A DNA stretch of 6,950 bases from contig DASTZF010000219.1 in assembly GCA_035764445.1 (NCBI GenBank), forward strand, positions 1-6,950, read 5' to 3'. This document shows, in pieces, positions 1-5,736 of the stretch (its first letter is position 1; each line of letters begins with the position of its first letter). The position numbers were made by a program, and so were the translations under genes. The stretch is from JAEUPI01 sp035764445. Lineage in GTDB: Bacteria > Pseudomonadota > Gammaproteobacteria > Burkholderiales > Burkholderiaceae_C. Under the pieces are notes generated by a model. It ran no database searches, was not told where the DNA came from, and saw only the letters and a program-made list of their open reading frames with translations.

Positions 1-1
1 C

Positions 2-1186
2 CAGCTGGCGATGCTGACCGACTACGTGAATCCTGAGGAGCGCGCGGTCGCGTGCCCGAATCAGGACGTGGTCTACGGCATCGGTGCGCTGGCGCTCGAC
101 ATCTCGCCGGTGGTGGTGCAGGTGCCGGACTTCGGCAGCCGCTTCTGGGTCTACCAAGTCGTCGACCTGCGCACCGACAGCTTCGTGCAGCTCGGGCAGA
201 TGTACCACTCGACACCGGGCTTCTATCTGCTGGCGGGCCCCGACTGGCACGGCGACGTGCCCCAGGGCATCACCAAGGTGTTCCGCTGCCCGACGCGCAG
301 CGGCCTGATCGCGCCGCGCGTCTTCCAGGATGACACGGCGCAGGACAAGCGCGCGATCCAGGAGGTGCTGCCCGGCATCATGATGTACCCCCTGACGCAG
401 TACGACGGCAAGATGAAGGCCACCGACTGGTCGCGCCTGGCGAAGGTGCCGGCGCCGCCAGCGGGCGACGCCGAGACGAAGTGGGTGCTGCCGGAGAAGT
501 TCGTGGACCAGCTGCCGCACGTGCTGGCCGACGCGCCGCCGCTGCCCGGCGAGGAAGCGCGCTATGCGCAGGTGCTCGCGGTGCTGGCGGCCGCGCAGAC
601 CGACGCGAAACTCAAGCAGGCGATGACCGAGGGCGCAAACGAGGCCGACGAGAAGCTCGTCGAGCCGCTGTTCCAGTTCCGCAACTACGGGCAGCAGCTG
701 CCGCACCACTGGAGCACGATCTCCAACGAGTCGGCGTTCGGCACCGACTACTTCACGCGCACAGCGGTGGCCAAGTCCAACATCCTGGTCAACTCGCCCA
801 ACGAGACGAAGTACTTCTACCAGGACCTGGACCAACGCGGTGCGCGACTGAACAGCGCCAACCGCTACACGGTGACGTTCCCGGCCGGCGGCACGCCGCC
901 GGTGCACGGCTTCTGGTCGCTGTCGATCTACAACGAGCACCACTTCTTCGTCGCCAACGAGATCAACCGCTTCTCGGTGGGCACCAAGAACAAGGACCTC
1001 AAGCCCAATGCGGACGGCTCGTTGACGATCTCCGTGCAGGCTGACAAGCCCGATGACGCCGTTCAGCGCACCAACTGGCTGCCCGCGCCGAAGGGCGACT
1101 TTTCGCTGTACGTCCGCGCCTACTGGCCCAAGGTGCCGGTCACCGAGGGGTCGTGGACGCCGCCGCCGGTGGTGAAGGTCGCCTAG
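2..1186 (+). CDS. DUF1254/DUF1214 domain protein, 5' end missing
   Basis: The reading frame is open from base 2 to the TAG at 1184-1186, giving 394 visible residues. The first ATG (base 11) is probably not the start, because the sequence is already inside the DUF1254 domain there. Visible residues 1-125 match DUF1254: a PN-x-D-x-x-Y-type motif near residues 19-24, then VQVPDFGSRFWVYQVVD, then a GP-W-G-P-G stretch. Residues about 150-235 look like a helical linker. Residues about 265-385 match DUF1214, with PPVHGFWSLSIY, a DGS turn, NWLPAP starting at residue 358, and the ending Y-x-R-A-Y-W-P...W-x-P-P. Family members are often exported and have no settled biochemical function. Any signal peptide or promoter lies outside the window. 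The gene is separated from the sulfatase by 422 bases and a hairpin, so co-transcription is doubtful. The family assignment is firm; the function is unknown. Confidence 0.9.
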   Translation, partial: QLAMLTDYVNPEERAVACPNQDVVYGIGALALDISPVVVQVPDFGSRFWVYQVVDLRTDSFVQLGQMYHSTPGFYLLAGPDWHGDVPQGITKVFRCPTRSGLIAPRVFQDDTAQDKRAIQEVLPGIMMYPLTQYDGKMKATDWSRLAKVPAPPAGDAETKWVLPEKFVDQLPHVLADAPPLPGEEARYAQVLAVLAAAQTDAKLKQAMTEGANEADEKLVEPLFQFRNYGQQLPHHWSTISNESAFGTDYFTRTAVAKSNILVNSPNETKYFYQDLDQRGARLNSANRYTVTFPAGGTPPVHGFWSLSIYNEHHFFVANEINRFSVGTKNKDLKPNADGSLTISVQADKPDDAVQRTNWLPAPKGDFSLYVRAYWPKVPVTEGSWTPPPVVKVA

Positions 1187-1224
1187 CGCAGAGCCAAGCG
1201 TTCACTGTTGATTGCGGCATGGCC

Positions 1225-1261
1225 GCGCGTGGTCGTGCCGCTGAAGGCATCGACCACGCGC
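1225..1261 (+). terminator. Strong hairpin 38 bases after the DUF1254/DUF1214 gene, possible terminator
   Basis: Bases 1225-1235 (GCGCGTGGTCG) and 1251-1261 (CGACCACGCGC) are perfect 11-bp inverted arms. The stem continues with four more pairs (1236-1239 with 1246-1249) past a single unpaired T at 1250, leaving a six-base loop GCTGAA. A T-run (TTTT at 1276-1279) follows, but 14 bases after the stem rather than directly, so this is not a textbook intrinsic terminator. It sits between the 3' end of the plus-strand gene and the 3' end of a possible minus-strand remnant, which is where a shared terminator would be expected. The hairpin is seen directly; its role is inferred. Confidence 0.5.
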
Positions 1262-1280
1262 AGCCGCGATCGCCCTTTTG

Positions 1281-1430
1281 TCAATCGACCGCGAACGCAG
1301 CCGCCGCCAGCTTCTCGAGATCGAGGTAGCGGCCCTTCTTGACCGTGACGCCGACGAAGAGCCGCACTGCGCCGGATTCTGCGCAGCCACCCTGCGGCAG
1401 CGTATTGGACGAAGGTCCAATGCCGGTCAC
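1281..1430 (-). pseudogene. Possible remnant: C-terminal tail of an unrecognised minus-strand protein
   Basis: Reading the minus strand, an open frame ends in TGA (bases 1283-1281) and is closed upstream by an in-frame TGA (1457-1455), so at most about 57 codons are open. A GTG at 1430-1428 would give 49 residues. The last 28 residues begin VRLFVGVTVKKGRY and continue with a Leu/Glu/Lys/Ala-rich segment ending AFAVD. They look like real protein: balanced composition, mixed hydrophobic and charged residues, and 25 of 28 of these codons end in G or C. No ribosome binding site stands out. I do not recognise the family. The likeliest reading is the surviving 3' end of a gene whose rest was lost; a small real gene or chance in GC-rich DNA are the alternatives. 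The 5' part overlaps the inverted repeat at 1404-1421. Confidence 0.25.
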
Positions 1431-1448
1431 CGCAACGGCTGATGGAAT
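1404..1448 (+). promoter_or_regulatory. Operator-like perfect inverted repeat with -10-like box (site A)
   Basis: ATTGGAC (1404-1410) and GTCCAAT (1415-1421) are perfect 7-bp inverted arms around GAAG. The hexamer TGGAAT at 1443-1448 matches four of six positions of TATAAT and begins 30.5 bases after the repeat centre. That would place the repeat near -42 of a transcript starting around 1455. It is the most symmetric of four related sites in the window. The repeat is certain; its use as a regulator site is inferred. Confidence 0.5.
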
Positions 1449-1476
1449 GGCCGGTCACCGGGGTGTCACGCGACAT

Positions 1477-1519
1477 GGGACCAAAGTCCAATGGTCGCGC
1501 ACACGCGGCTGCGGAAGAT
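1477..1519 (+). promoter_or_regulatory. Second operator-like site upstream of the sulfatase (site B)
   Basis: GGGAC-CAAA-GTCCA spans 1477-1490, centred 71 bases downstream of site A. The weak -10-like hexamer GAAGAT at 1514-1519 again starts 30.5 bases after the centre. The stretch after the motif (AATGGTCGC, then a CGCGGC) also resembles site D, upstream of the first DUF3300 gene. A transcript from here would carry a leader of roughly 80 bases before the sulfatase start. The hexamer alone would not be convincing; the repeated spacing supports the site. Confidence 0.4.
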
Positions 1520-1594
1520 CGGGCTCTCGCAGCGCACGACGGGCAGCGTCGTCGCGCCTGCGCGACCAACCCACTTCTCTCGCATCCGCACGCC

Positions 1595-1600
1595 AAGGAG
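1595..1600 (+). promoter_or_regulatory. Ribosome binding site fixing the sulfatase start
   Basis: AAGGAG lies eight bases before the ATG at 1609. It is the clearest Shine-Dalgarno sequence in the window and decides the sulfatase start, because the same frame stays open without stops back to 1339 and beyond. Confidence 0.85.
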
Positions 1601-1608
1601 TTCTTTCG

Positions 1609-3153
1609 ATGGCCACCAAGTCAAGTAAGCCCAACATCCTCGTCATCTGGGGCGACGATATCGGCATCTCGAACCTGAGCTGCTACACGCACGGAGTGAT
1701 GGGCTACCGCACGCCCAACATCGACCGCATCGCCAAGGAAGGCATGCTGTTCACCGACAGCTACGGCGAGCAGAGCTGCACCGCCGGCCGCTCGTCATTC
1801 ATCACCGGGCAAAGCGTGCTGCGCACCGGTTTGTCGAAGGTGGGCATTCCGGGCGCGCCGGTCGGCATGAGCGACAAGATCCTCACAATCGCCGGGGCGC
1901 TCAAGAACCAGGGCTACGCGACCGGCCAGTTCGGCAAGAACCATCTGGGTGACTTGAACTCGATGCTGCCCACCAACCATGGTTTCGACGAGTTCTTCGG
2001 CAACCTCTACCACTTGAACGCCGAGGAAGAGCCAGAAATGGCCGACTACCCGCCGGAAAAGGACTTTCCGAACTTCCGCAAAAACTTCGGGCCGCGCGGC
2101 GTCATGCACTCGTGGGCCAGCGACAAGGACGACCCGACCGAGCAGCCGCGCTGGGGCAAGGTGGGCAAGCAGCGGATCGAGGACACCGGTCCGCTGACCA
2201 AGAAGCGCATGGAAACCTGCGACGACGACTTCGTCGCCAAGGCCACCGACTTCATCAAGCGCCAGAACAAGGCCGGCAAGCCGTGGTTCGTGTGGCTCAA
2301 CACCACGCACATGCACCTGATCACGCACCCCAAGCCCGAGAGCCGCGGCCAGGCCGGGCGCTGGCAGTCGCCGTACCACGACACGATGATCGACCACGAC
2401 AAGAACGTCGGCCAGATGCTCGACCTGCTCGACGAGCTCGGCATCGCCGACGACACGTTCGTGATGTACAGCACCGACAACGGCCCGCACCGCAACACCT
2501 GGCCCGACGGCGGCATGACGCCGTTCCGCAGCGAGAAGAACACCAACTGGGAAGGTGCGTTCCGCATCCCGATGATCGTGCGCTGGCCCGGCAAGATCCA
2601 GGCGGGCTCGGTGGCCAACGGCATCGTGCAGCACCACGACTGGTTCCCCACGTTCCTCGCGATGGCCGGCGAGCCCGACATCGTCGAGAAGGTGAGGAAG
2701 GGCTACGACGCCATCGGCCGCACCTACAAGAACCACATCGACGGCTTCAACCTGCTGCCCTACCTCACCGGCGAAGCCAAGGATTCACCGCGGCAGATGT
2801 TCTTCTACATCAGCGACGACGGCGACATCCTGGCGATCCGCTTCGACAACTGGAAGATCGTCTTCATGGAGCAGCGCTGCCACGGCACGCTGCAGGTGTG
2901 GGCCGAGCCGTTCACAAGGCTGCGCCTGCCCAAGATGTTCAACCTGCGCACCGACCCGTACGAGTTTGCCGACGTCACGTCGAACACGTACTACGACTGG
3001 ATCGTGTACCACGGCTACATGATGATGGCGGCGCAGGCGCTCGCGGGTAAGTTCGCCGCGACGTTCAAGGACTTCCCGATCATCCAGAAGCCGAACACGT
3101 TCACGATCGACGACGCGATCGCGAAGATGGGCGAGGTCGGCGGGTCGAGCTGA
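1609..3153 (+). CDS. Arylsulfatase-family sulfatase (Cys-type, formylglycine-dependent)
   Basis: This 514-residue protein belongs to the type I sulfatase family, which hydrolyses sulfate esters using a formylglycine made from a cysteine. Visible hallmarks are the metal-binding Asp pair in NILVIWGDDIG (D16, D17); the maturation motif C57-T-A-G-R61, the CxAxR variant of CxPxR; GK110-NH; THMH (H234, H236); the metal-binding D290-N291 in STDNGPH; and K310 in SEKNTNWEGAFRIP, before the usual RWPGKI segment. All expected active-site residues are present, so it should be active if a formylglycine-generating enzyme exists elsewhere in the genome. No signal peptide or membrane segment is visible at the N-terminus (MATKSSKPN), which suggests a cytoplasmic location. 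The true substrate cannot be read from the sequence. The start is chosen from AAGGAG at 1595 and from homology beginning right after it; the open frame further upstream looks non-coding. The gene stands alone, with its own upstream sites and a downstream hairpin. Confidence 0.93.
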   Translation: MATKSSKPNILVIWGDDIGISNLSCYTHGVMGYRTPNIDRIAKEGMLFTDSYGEQSCTAGRSSFITGQSVLRTGLSKVGIPGAPVGMSDKILTIAGALKNQGYATGQFGKNHLGDLNSMLPTNHGFDEFFGNLYHLNAEEEPEMADYPPEKDFPNFRKNFGPRGVMHSWASDKDDPTEQPRWGKVGKQRIEDTGPLTKKRMETCDDDFVAKATDFIKRQNKAGKPWFVWLNTTHMHLITHPKPESRGQAGRWQSPYHDTMIDHDKNVGQMLDLLDELGIADDTFVMYSTDNGPHRNTWPDGGMTPFRSEKNTNWEGAFRIPMIVRWPGKIQAGSVANGIVQHHDWFPTFLAMAGEPDIVEKVRKGYDAIGRTYKNHIDGFNLLPYLTGEAKDSPRQMFFYISDDGDILAIRFDNWKIVFMEQRCHGTLQVWAEPFTRLRLPKMFNLRTDPYEFADVTSNTYYDWIVYHGYMMMAAQALAGKFAATFKDFPIIQKPNTFTIDDAIAKMGEVGGSS

Positions 3154-3170
3154 GGTCTTGGGCGACCAAC

Positions 3171-3194
3171 GGGGCGCGCGCAGCCACGCGCCTC
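3171..3194 (+). terminator. Putative terminator after the sulfatase gene
   Basis: GGGGCGCG (3171-3178) pairs with CGCGCCTC (3187-3194) in an 8-bp GC-rich stem containing one G-T pair, with an eight-base loop. It begins 18 bases after the sulfatase stop. Only a short T-run (GTTTCG) follows, so it may be a weak intrinsic terminator. Its position between the sulfatase and the separate promoter-like site before the DUF3300 gene fits the role. Confidence 0.45.
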
Positions 3195-3214
3195 GTTTCG
3201 CGCATCCATCGACA

Positions 3215-3256
3215 ACGGGTAAAGTCCGGTGGTCGCTGCATCGCGGCGGCGATACT
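3215..3256 (+). promoter_or_regulatory. Promoter-like region before first DUF3300 gene (site D, half-site)
   Basis: AAAGTCC at 3221-3227 followed by GGTGGTCGC matches the right half of sites B and C, but the left arm (ACGGG) is degenerate. The hexamer GATACT at 3251-3256 matches TATAAT at four positions and starts 29.5 bases after the expected motif centre. A transcript from this box would begin around 3263, almost on the ATG at 3265, implying a very short or absent leader. That agrees with the lack of a clear ribosome binding site there. Confidence 0.4.
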
Positions 3257-3264
3257 CTCCTGAC

Positions 3265-4704
3265 ATGCGGGCTCTCTGTCGCTGGCGATCGCTGCGAGTC
3301 GCCTTGGTGCTGACGCTGCTGCCAGCTCTGGCGGCCGGCCAGACCACGCCGGCGCCGCAAGCCGCCAAGCCGCCGCCGATCGCTGCCTCGGCGCCGCGCA
3401 GCGCCTCGTCGGCCACTTTCAGCAAGGAGCAGCTCGAGCAGCTGGTGGCGCCGATCGCGCTGTATCCCGATTCGCTGCTGTCGCAGGTGCTGATGGCGGC
3501 CACCTACCCGGCCGACGTGGCCGAGGCGGCCAAGTGGTCCAAGGCCAACAAGGACATGAAGGGCGACACCGCCACGCAGGCGGTGCAGGACAAGCCGTGG
3601 GATCCGGCGGTGCAGTCGCTGGCCGCGTTTCCGCAAGTGCTGCAGGCGATGGGTGACCAGCCCGACTGGGTGCAGAACCTGGGGGACGCGTTTCTGGCGT
3701 CGTCGAAAGACGTGCTCGATGCGGTGCAGCGCCTGCGCACGCGCGCGCAGCAGGCGGGCAACCTCAAATCGAACGAGCAGCAGAAGGTGATCGTCGAAGA
3801 GGCGGCGCCGCAGCAGACGATCATCAAGATCGAGCCGGCGCAGCCCGACCAGATCTACGTGCCGGCGTACAACCCGACCTACGTCTACGGCACCTGGCCC
3901 TATCCGTACTACCCGCCGTACTACTGGCCGCCGTACTCGTACTACTACCCCGGCTACTACCCGGGCGCGGCGTTCGCGGCCGGCGTGTTCTGGGGCATCG
4001 GCATCGCGGCAATCGGGTCGATCTGGGGCGGCTGCAACTGGGGCCACGGCGACATCGACATCAACGTCAACAAGTTCAACAACGTCAATCGAAACCACCA
4101 GCTCCGCGCGGATCAGACGCGGTTCGAGCACAACGCGGCCAACCGCAAGGGCGTGCCGTACCGCGACCAGGCGAGCCGCGACAGGTACGGCCAGGGTCGC
4201 GGTGGCGCCGAGGCGCGCAACAACTATCGCGGCCGCGACCCGGTGACCGACGCACGGCGCCAGCAGGCACAGTCGGCATTGCAAAGCCGCGGCATGGACC
4301 CGGCGCAGGCGCGCCAGCAACTGCGCAACGATCCGGCGACGCGCCAGCGCGCCGAGGCTGCGGCCGCCGGCGCGCGCGACCGCGGCAATTTCGGCGGCGG
4401 CCAGGGCAATCTCGGCGGCGGGCGCGATGGTTCGTTCGCCGGTGGTGGCGGCGGTGGGCGCGACGGCGGTTTCGGTGGCGGCAACGCAGGCAACGTCGGT
4501 GCGTCGCGCGACCGCGCGCAGGCGCTCGGCGGCAACGAGCACGCGTTTCGCGGCGCCAACAACCCGGGGCAGTCGCGCCAGTCATTCGATCGCGGCGCCT
4601 CGAGCCGGCAGTCGATGGGCAGCTACGGTGGTGGCGGCGGTGCGCGCGGCGGCGGTGGTGGCCGTGGCGGTGGTGGAGGCGGTCGCGGCGGCGGCCGCCG
4701 CTAG
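3265..4704 (+). CDS. DUF3300 domain protein, exported, with Gly-rich tail
   Basis: The protein has 479 residues. Residues 1-25 form a Sec-type signal peptide: basic start, hydrophobic VALVLTLLPALA, predicted cut near AAG-QTT. A Pro/Ala linker follows to about residue 50. The DUF3300 domain starts at SKEQLEQLVAPIALYPDSLL (53-72) and includes TYPADVAEAAKW, W112-DPAVQSLAAFP, the helix DVLDAVQRLRTRAQQAGNL, and VPAYNPTYVYGTW (199-211). A striking Tyr/Pro/Trp patch (about 210-233) leads to a hydrophobic stretch (234-253) ending in SIWGGCNWG, whose C257 is the only cysteine in the mature protein. From about 262 the chain turns polar (Asn, Arg, Gln), and residues 374-479 are low-complexity Gly/Arg ending in RGG-type repeats. 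The role is unknown; the composition suggests an envelope-exposed protein. The ATG at 3265 is preferred over a GTG at 3229 because the signal peptide follows at once and the second copy also begins MRA. The DUF2950 gene follows after 15 bases. Confidence 0.9.
   Translation: MRALCRWRSLRVALVLTLLPALAAGQTTPAPQAAKPPPIAASAPRSASSATFSKEQLEQLVAPIALYPDSLLSQVLMAATYPADVAEAAKWSKANKDMKGDTATQAVQDKPWDPAVQSLAAFPQVLQAMGDQPDWVQNLGDAFLASSKDVLDAVQRLRTRAQQAGNLKSNEQQKVIVEEAAPQQTIIKIEPAQPDQIYVPAYNPTYVYGTWPYPYYPPYYWPPYSYYYPGYYPGAAFAAGVFWGIGIAAIGSIWGGCNWGHGDIDINVNKFNNVNRNHQLRADQTRFEHNAANRKGVPYRDQASRDRYGQGRGGAEARNNYRGRDPVTDARRQQAQSALQSRGMDPAQARQQLRNDPATRQRAEAAAAGARDRGNFGGGQGNLGGGRDGSFAGGGGGGRDGGFGGGNAGNVGASRDRAQALGGNEHAFRGANNPGQSRQSFDRGASSRQSMGSYGGGGGARGGGGGRGGGGGGRGGGRR
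3421..3498 (+). repeat. Near-identical coding repeat, copy 1 (partner at 5894-5971)
   Basis: These 78 bases encode SKEQLEQLVAPIALYPDSLL through SQVLMA. They differ from 5894-5971 at only three positions by eye. This is the most conserved part of a longer paralogous region shared by the two DUF3300 genes. Confidence 0.9.
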
Positions 4705-4709
4705 GACGT

Positions 4710-4713
4710 GGAG
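4710..4713 (+). promoter_or_regulatory. Ribosome binding site for the DUF2950 gene
   Basis: GGAG lies six bases before the ATG at 4720. This favours 4720 over the in-frame GTG at 4708, which has poorer spacing to any purine-rich run. Confidence 0.65.
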
Positions 4714-4719
4714 ATCCGC

Positions 4720-5613
4720 ATGCTGCGTTTCATCGCTGGCCTCGCACGCGCCGTGTTGCTGGCGGGCTTGCTGGCCGCGCCGCTCGCGCATGCGCAGAAG
4801 AGCTTCATGACGCCGGACTCGGCGGCCGAGGCGCTGGTCAAGGCGATTCGCGACAACGACACCAAGGCACTGCAGACCGTGCTCGGCCAGGACTGGAAGA
4901 GCTTCATCCCCACCGACGACCTCAGCAAGGACGACGTCGCCGCATTCCTGGCGGCGTACGACAAGGCACACAAGGTCTACAACGAGGGCGACAACACCGC
5001 GCTGCTGTCGGTCGGCGATGAGCCCGGCTTCACGCTGCCGCTTCCGATCGTCAAGAACAAGGCAGGCCTGTGGAAGTTCGACGTCGCCAGCGGGAAGGAC
5101 CGGCTGCGCACCGCGCGCATCGGCCGCAACGAACTGGCCGCAATCCAGGCGGTGCTCGCGTACTACGACGCGCAGCGCGAGTATGCCGCGCAGGACCACA
5201 ACGACAAGGGCGTGCGCGAGTACTCGCGCAAGCTCGTCAGCTCACCGGGCAAGAAGGACGGCCTGTACTGGTCGAGCCCGCTCGACGTGGACGAGAGCCC
5301 GCTCGGCCCATTGATCACGCAGCAGAAGCCGAAGGGCCCCGGCTACTGGGGCTACAACTACAAGATCCTCACCGCGCAGGGCAAGGACGCGCCCGGCGGC
5401 GCCTACGACTACGTGATCGGCGGCCGCATGCGGGCCGGCTTCGCGCTGGTGGCGTGGCCGGTGCGCTATGGCGACACCGGCGTCATGACCTTCATGGTCA
5501 GCCACGCTGGCGTCGTCTACGAGAAGGACCTCGGGCCCAACACCGACGCGACGGCGCGCGCGATGACGCGCTTCAATCCTGGCGAGAGCTGGAACAAGAC
5601 GTCGGTGCAATAG
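4720..5613 (+). CDS. DUF2950 domain protein, exported
   Basis: The protein has 297 residues. Residues 1-25 are a signal peptide (MLRFIAGLARAVLLAGLLAAPLAHA, cut before QKS). The rest matches DUF2950 nearly end to end: FMTPDSAAEALVKAI (29-43); a short helical region; the core LPLPIVKNKAGLWKFD (106-121); ARIGRNELAAIQA (132-144); YYDAQREYA (148-156); SSPGKKDGLYW (174-184); DESPLGPL (191-198); GYNYKILTAQGKDAPGGAYDYVIGG (211-235); FALVAWPVRYGDTGVMTFMV (241-260); and YEKDLGPNT (267-275) near the end. The length is ordinary for the family and nothing appears broken. The function is unknown. DUF2950 genes are commonly found beside DUF3300 genes, and here the 15-base gap implies one transcript and a shared task in the periplasm or envelope. 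No membrane segment remains after signal cleavage, so a soluble periplasmic protein is likely. The start is set by GGAG at 4710 and the signal peptide. Confidence 0.92.
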   Translation: MLRFIAGLARAVLLAGLLAAPLAHAQKSFMTPDSAAEALVKAIRDNDTKALQTVLGQDWKSFIPTDDLSKDDVAAFLAAYDKAHKVYNEGDNTALLSVGDEPGFTLPLPIVKNKAGLWKFDVASGKDRLRTARIGRNELAAIQAVLAYYDAQREYAAQDHNDKGVREYSRKLVSSPGKKDGLYWSSPLDVDESPLGPLITQQKPKGPGYWGYNYKILTAQGKDAPGGAYDYVIGGRMRAGFALVAWPVRYGDTGVMTFMVSHAGVVYEKDLGPNTDATARAMTRFNPGESWNKTSVQ

Positions 5614-5691
5614 CGCCACGAGCGCGGCCCCATGGTCGCTCTGCGATCGCCTGCGTTGCCCGCACGAACCCTGTGACGCGCATCCACCACG

Positions 5692-5736
5692 TGAGACCAA
5701 AGTCCACTGGCCCGTGCAGTCCGCTGACCCCATAAT
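5692..5736 (+). promoter_or_regulatory. Promoter-like region before second DUF3300 gene (site C)
   Basis: TGAGAC-CAAA-GTCCA spans 5692-5706, and CATAAT at 5731-5736 is the best -10 match in the window (five of six). It starts 31.5 bases after the motif centre. AAAGTCC-N2-TGG followed later by TGCA is shared with site D. If this -10 is used, it overlaps the ATG at 5735, so translation would have to begin at the ATG at 5750. Confidence 0.5.

Noticed and set aside
1339..1608. In-frame upstream extension of the sulfatase by 90 codons.
   Set aside because: The residues are Arg/Ser/Thr-rich with no family similarity, the region holds the operator-like sites, and AAGGAG at 1595 with sulfatase homology starting at once fixes the ATG at 1609.
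1795..2736. A 313-codon open frame on the minus strand opposite the sulfatase.
   Set aside because: Its composition (Val/Arg/Leu/His) mirrors the complementary codons of the sulfatase gene, and no recognisable motif or ribosome binding site was seen.
3229..3264. GTG at 3229 as the start of the first DUF3300 gene.
   Set aside because: It would place 12 polar residues before the signal peptide and start within the conserved AAAGTCC-GGTGG motif; the ATG at 3265 gives a normal signal peptide.
2785..4542. A 585-codon open frame on the minus strand.
   Set aside because: It is antisense to two well-supported genes, with Arg/Val/Ala-rich sequence and no domain; long spurious frames are expected opposite GC-rich coding DNA.
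4384..4704. GGC/GGT-rich repeats that might be a CRISPR-like or tandem-repeat array.
   Set aside because: They are irregular codon-level Gly repeats inside an intact reading frame, with no fixed unit or spacer.
1267..5651. GCGATCGC octamers (near 1267, 3284 and 5643) in or near intergenic regions.
   Set aside because: Three copies of a self-complementary GC-rich octamer in GC-rich DNA, one of them inside a signal peptide coding region, is not enough to claim a site.
5614..5690. A terminator after the DUF2950 gene.
   Set aside because: Only a 5-bp GAGCG/CGCTC stem with a long loop and no T-run is visible, too weak to call.
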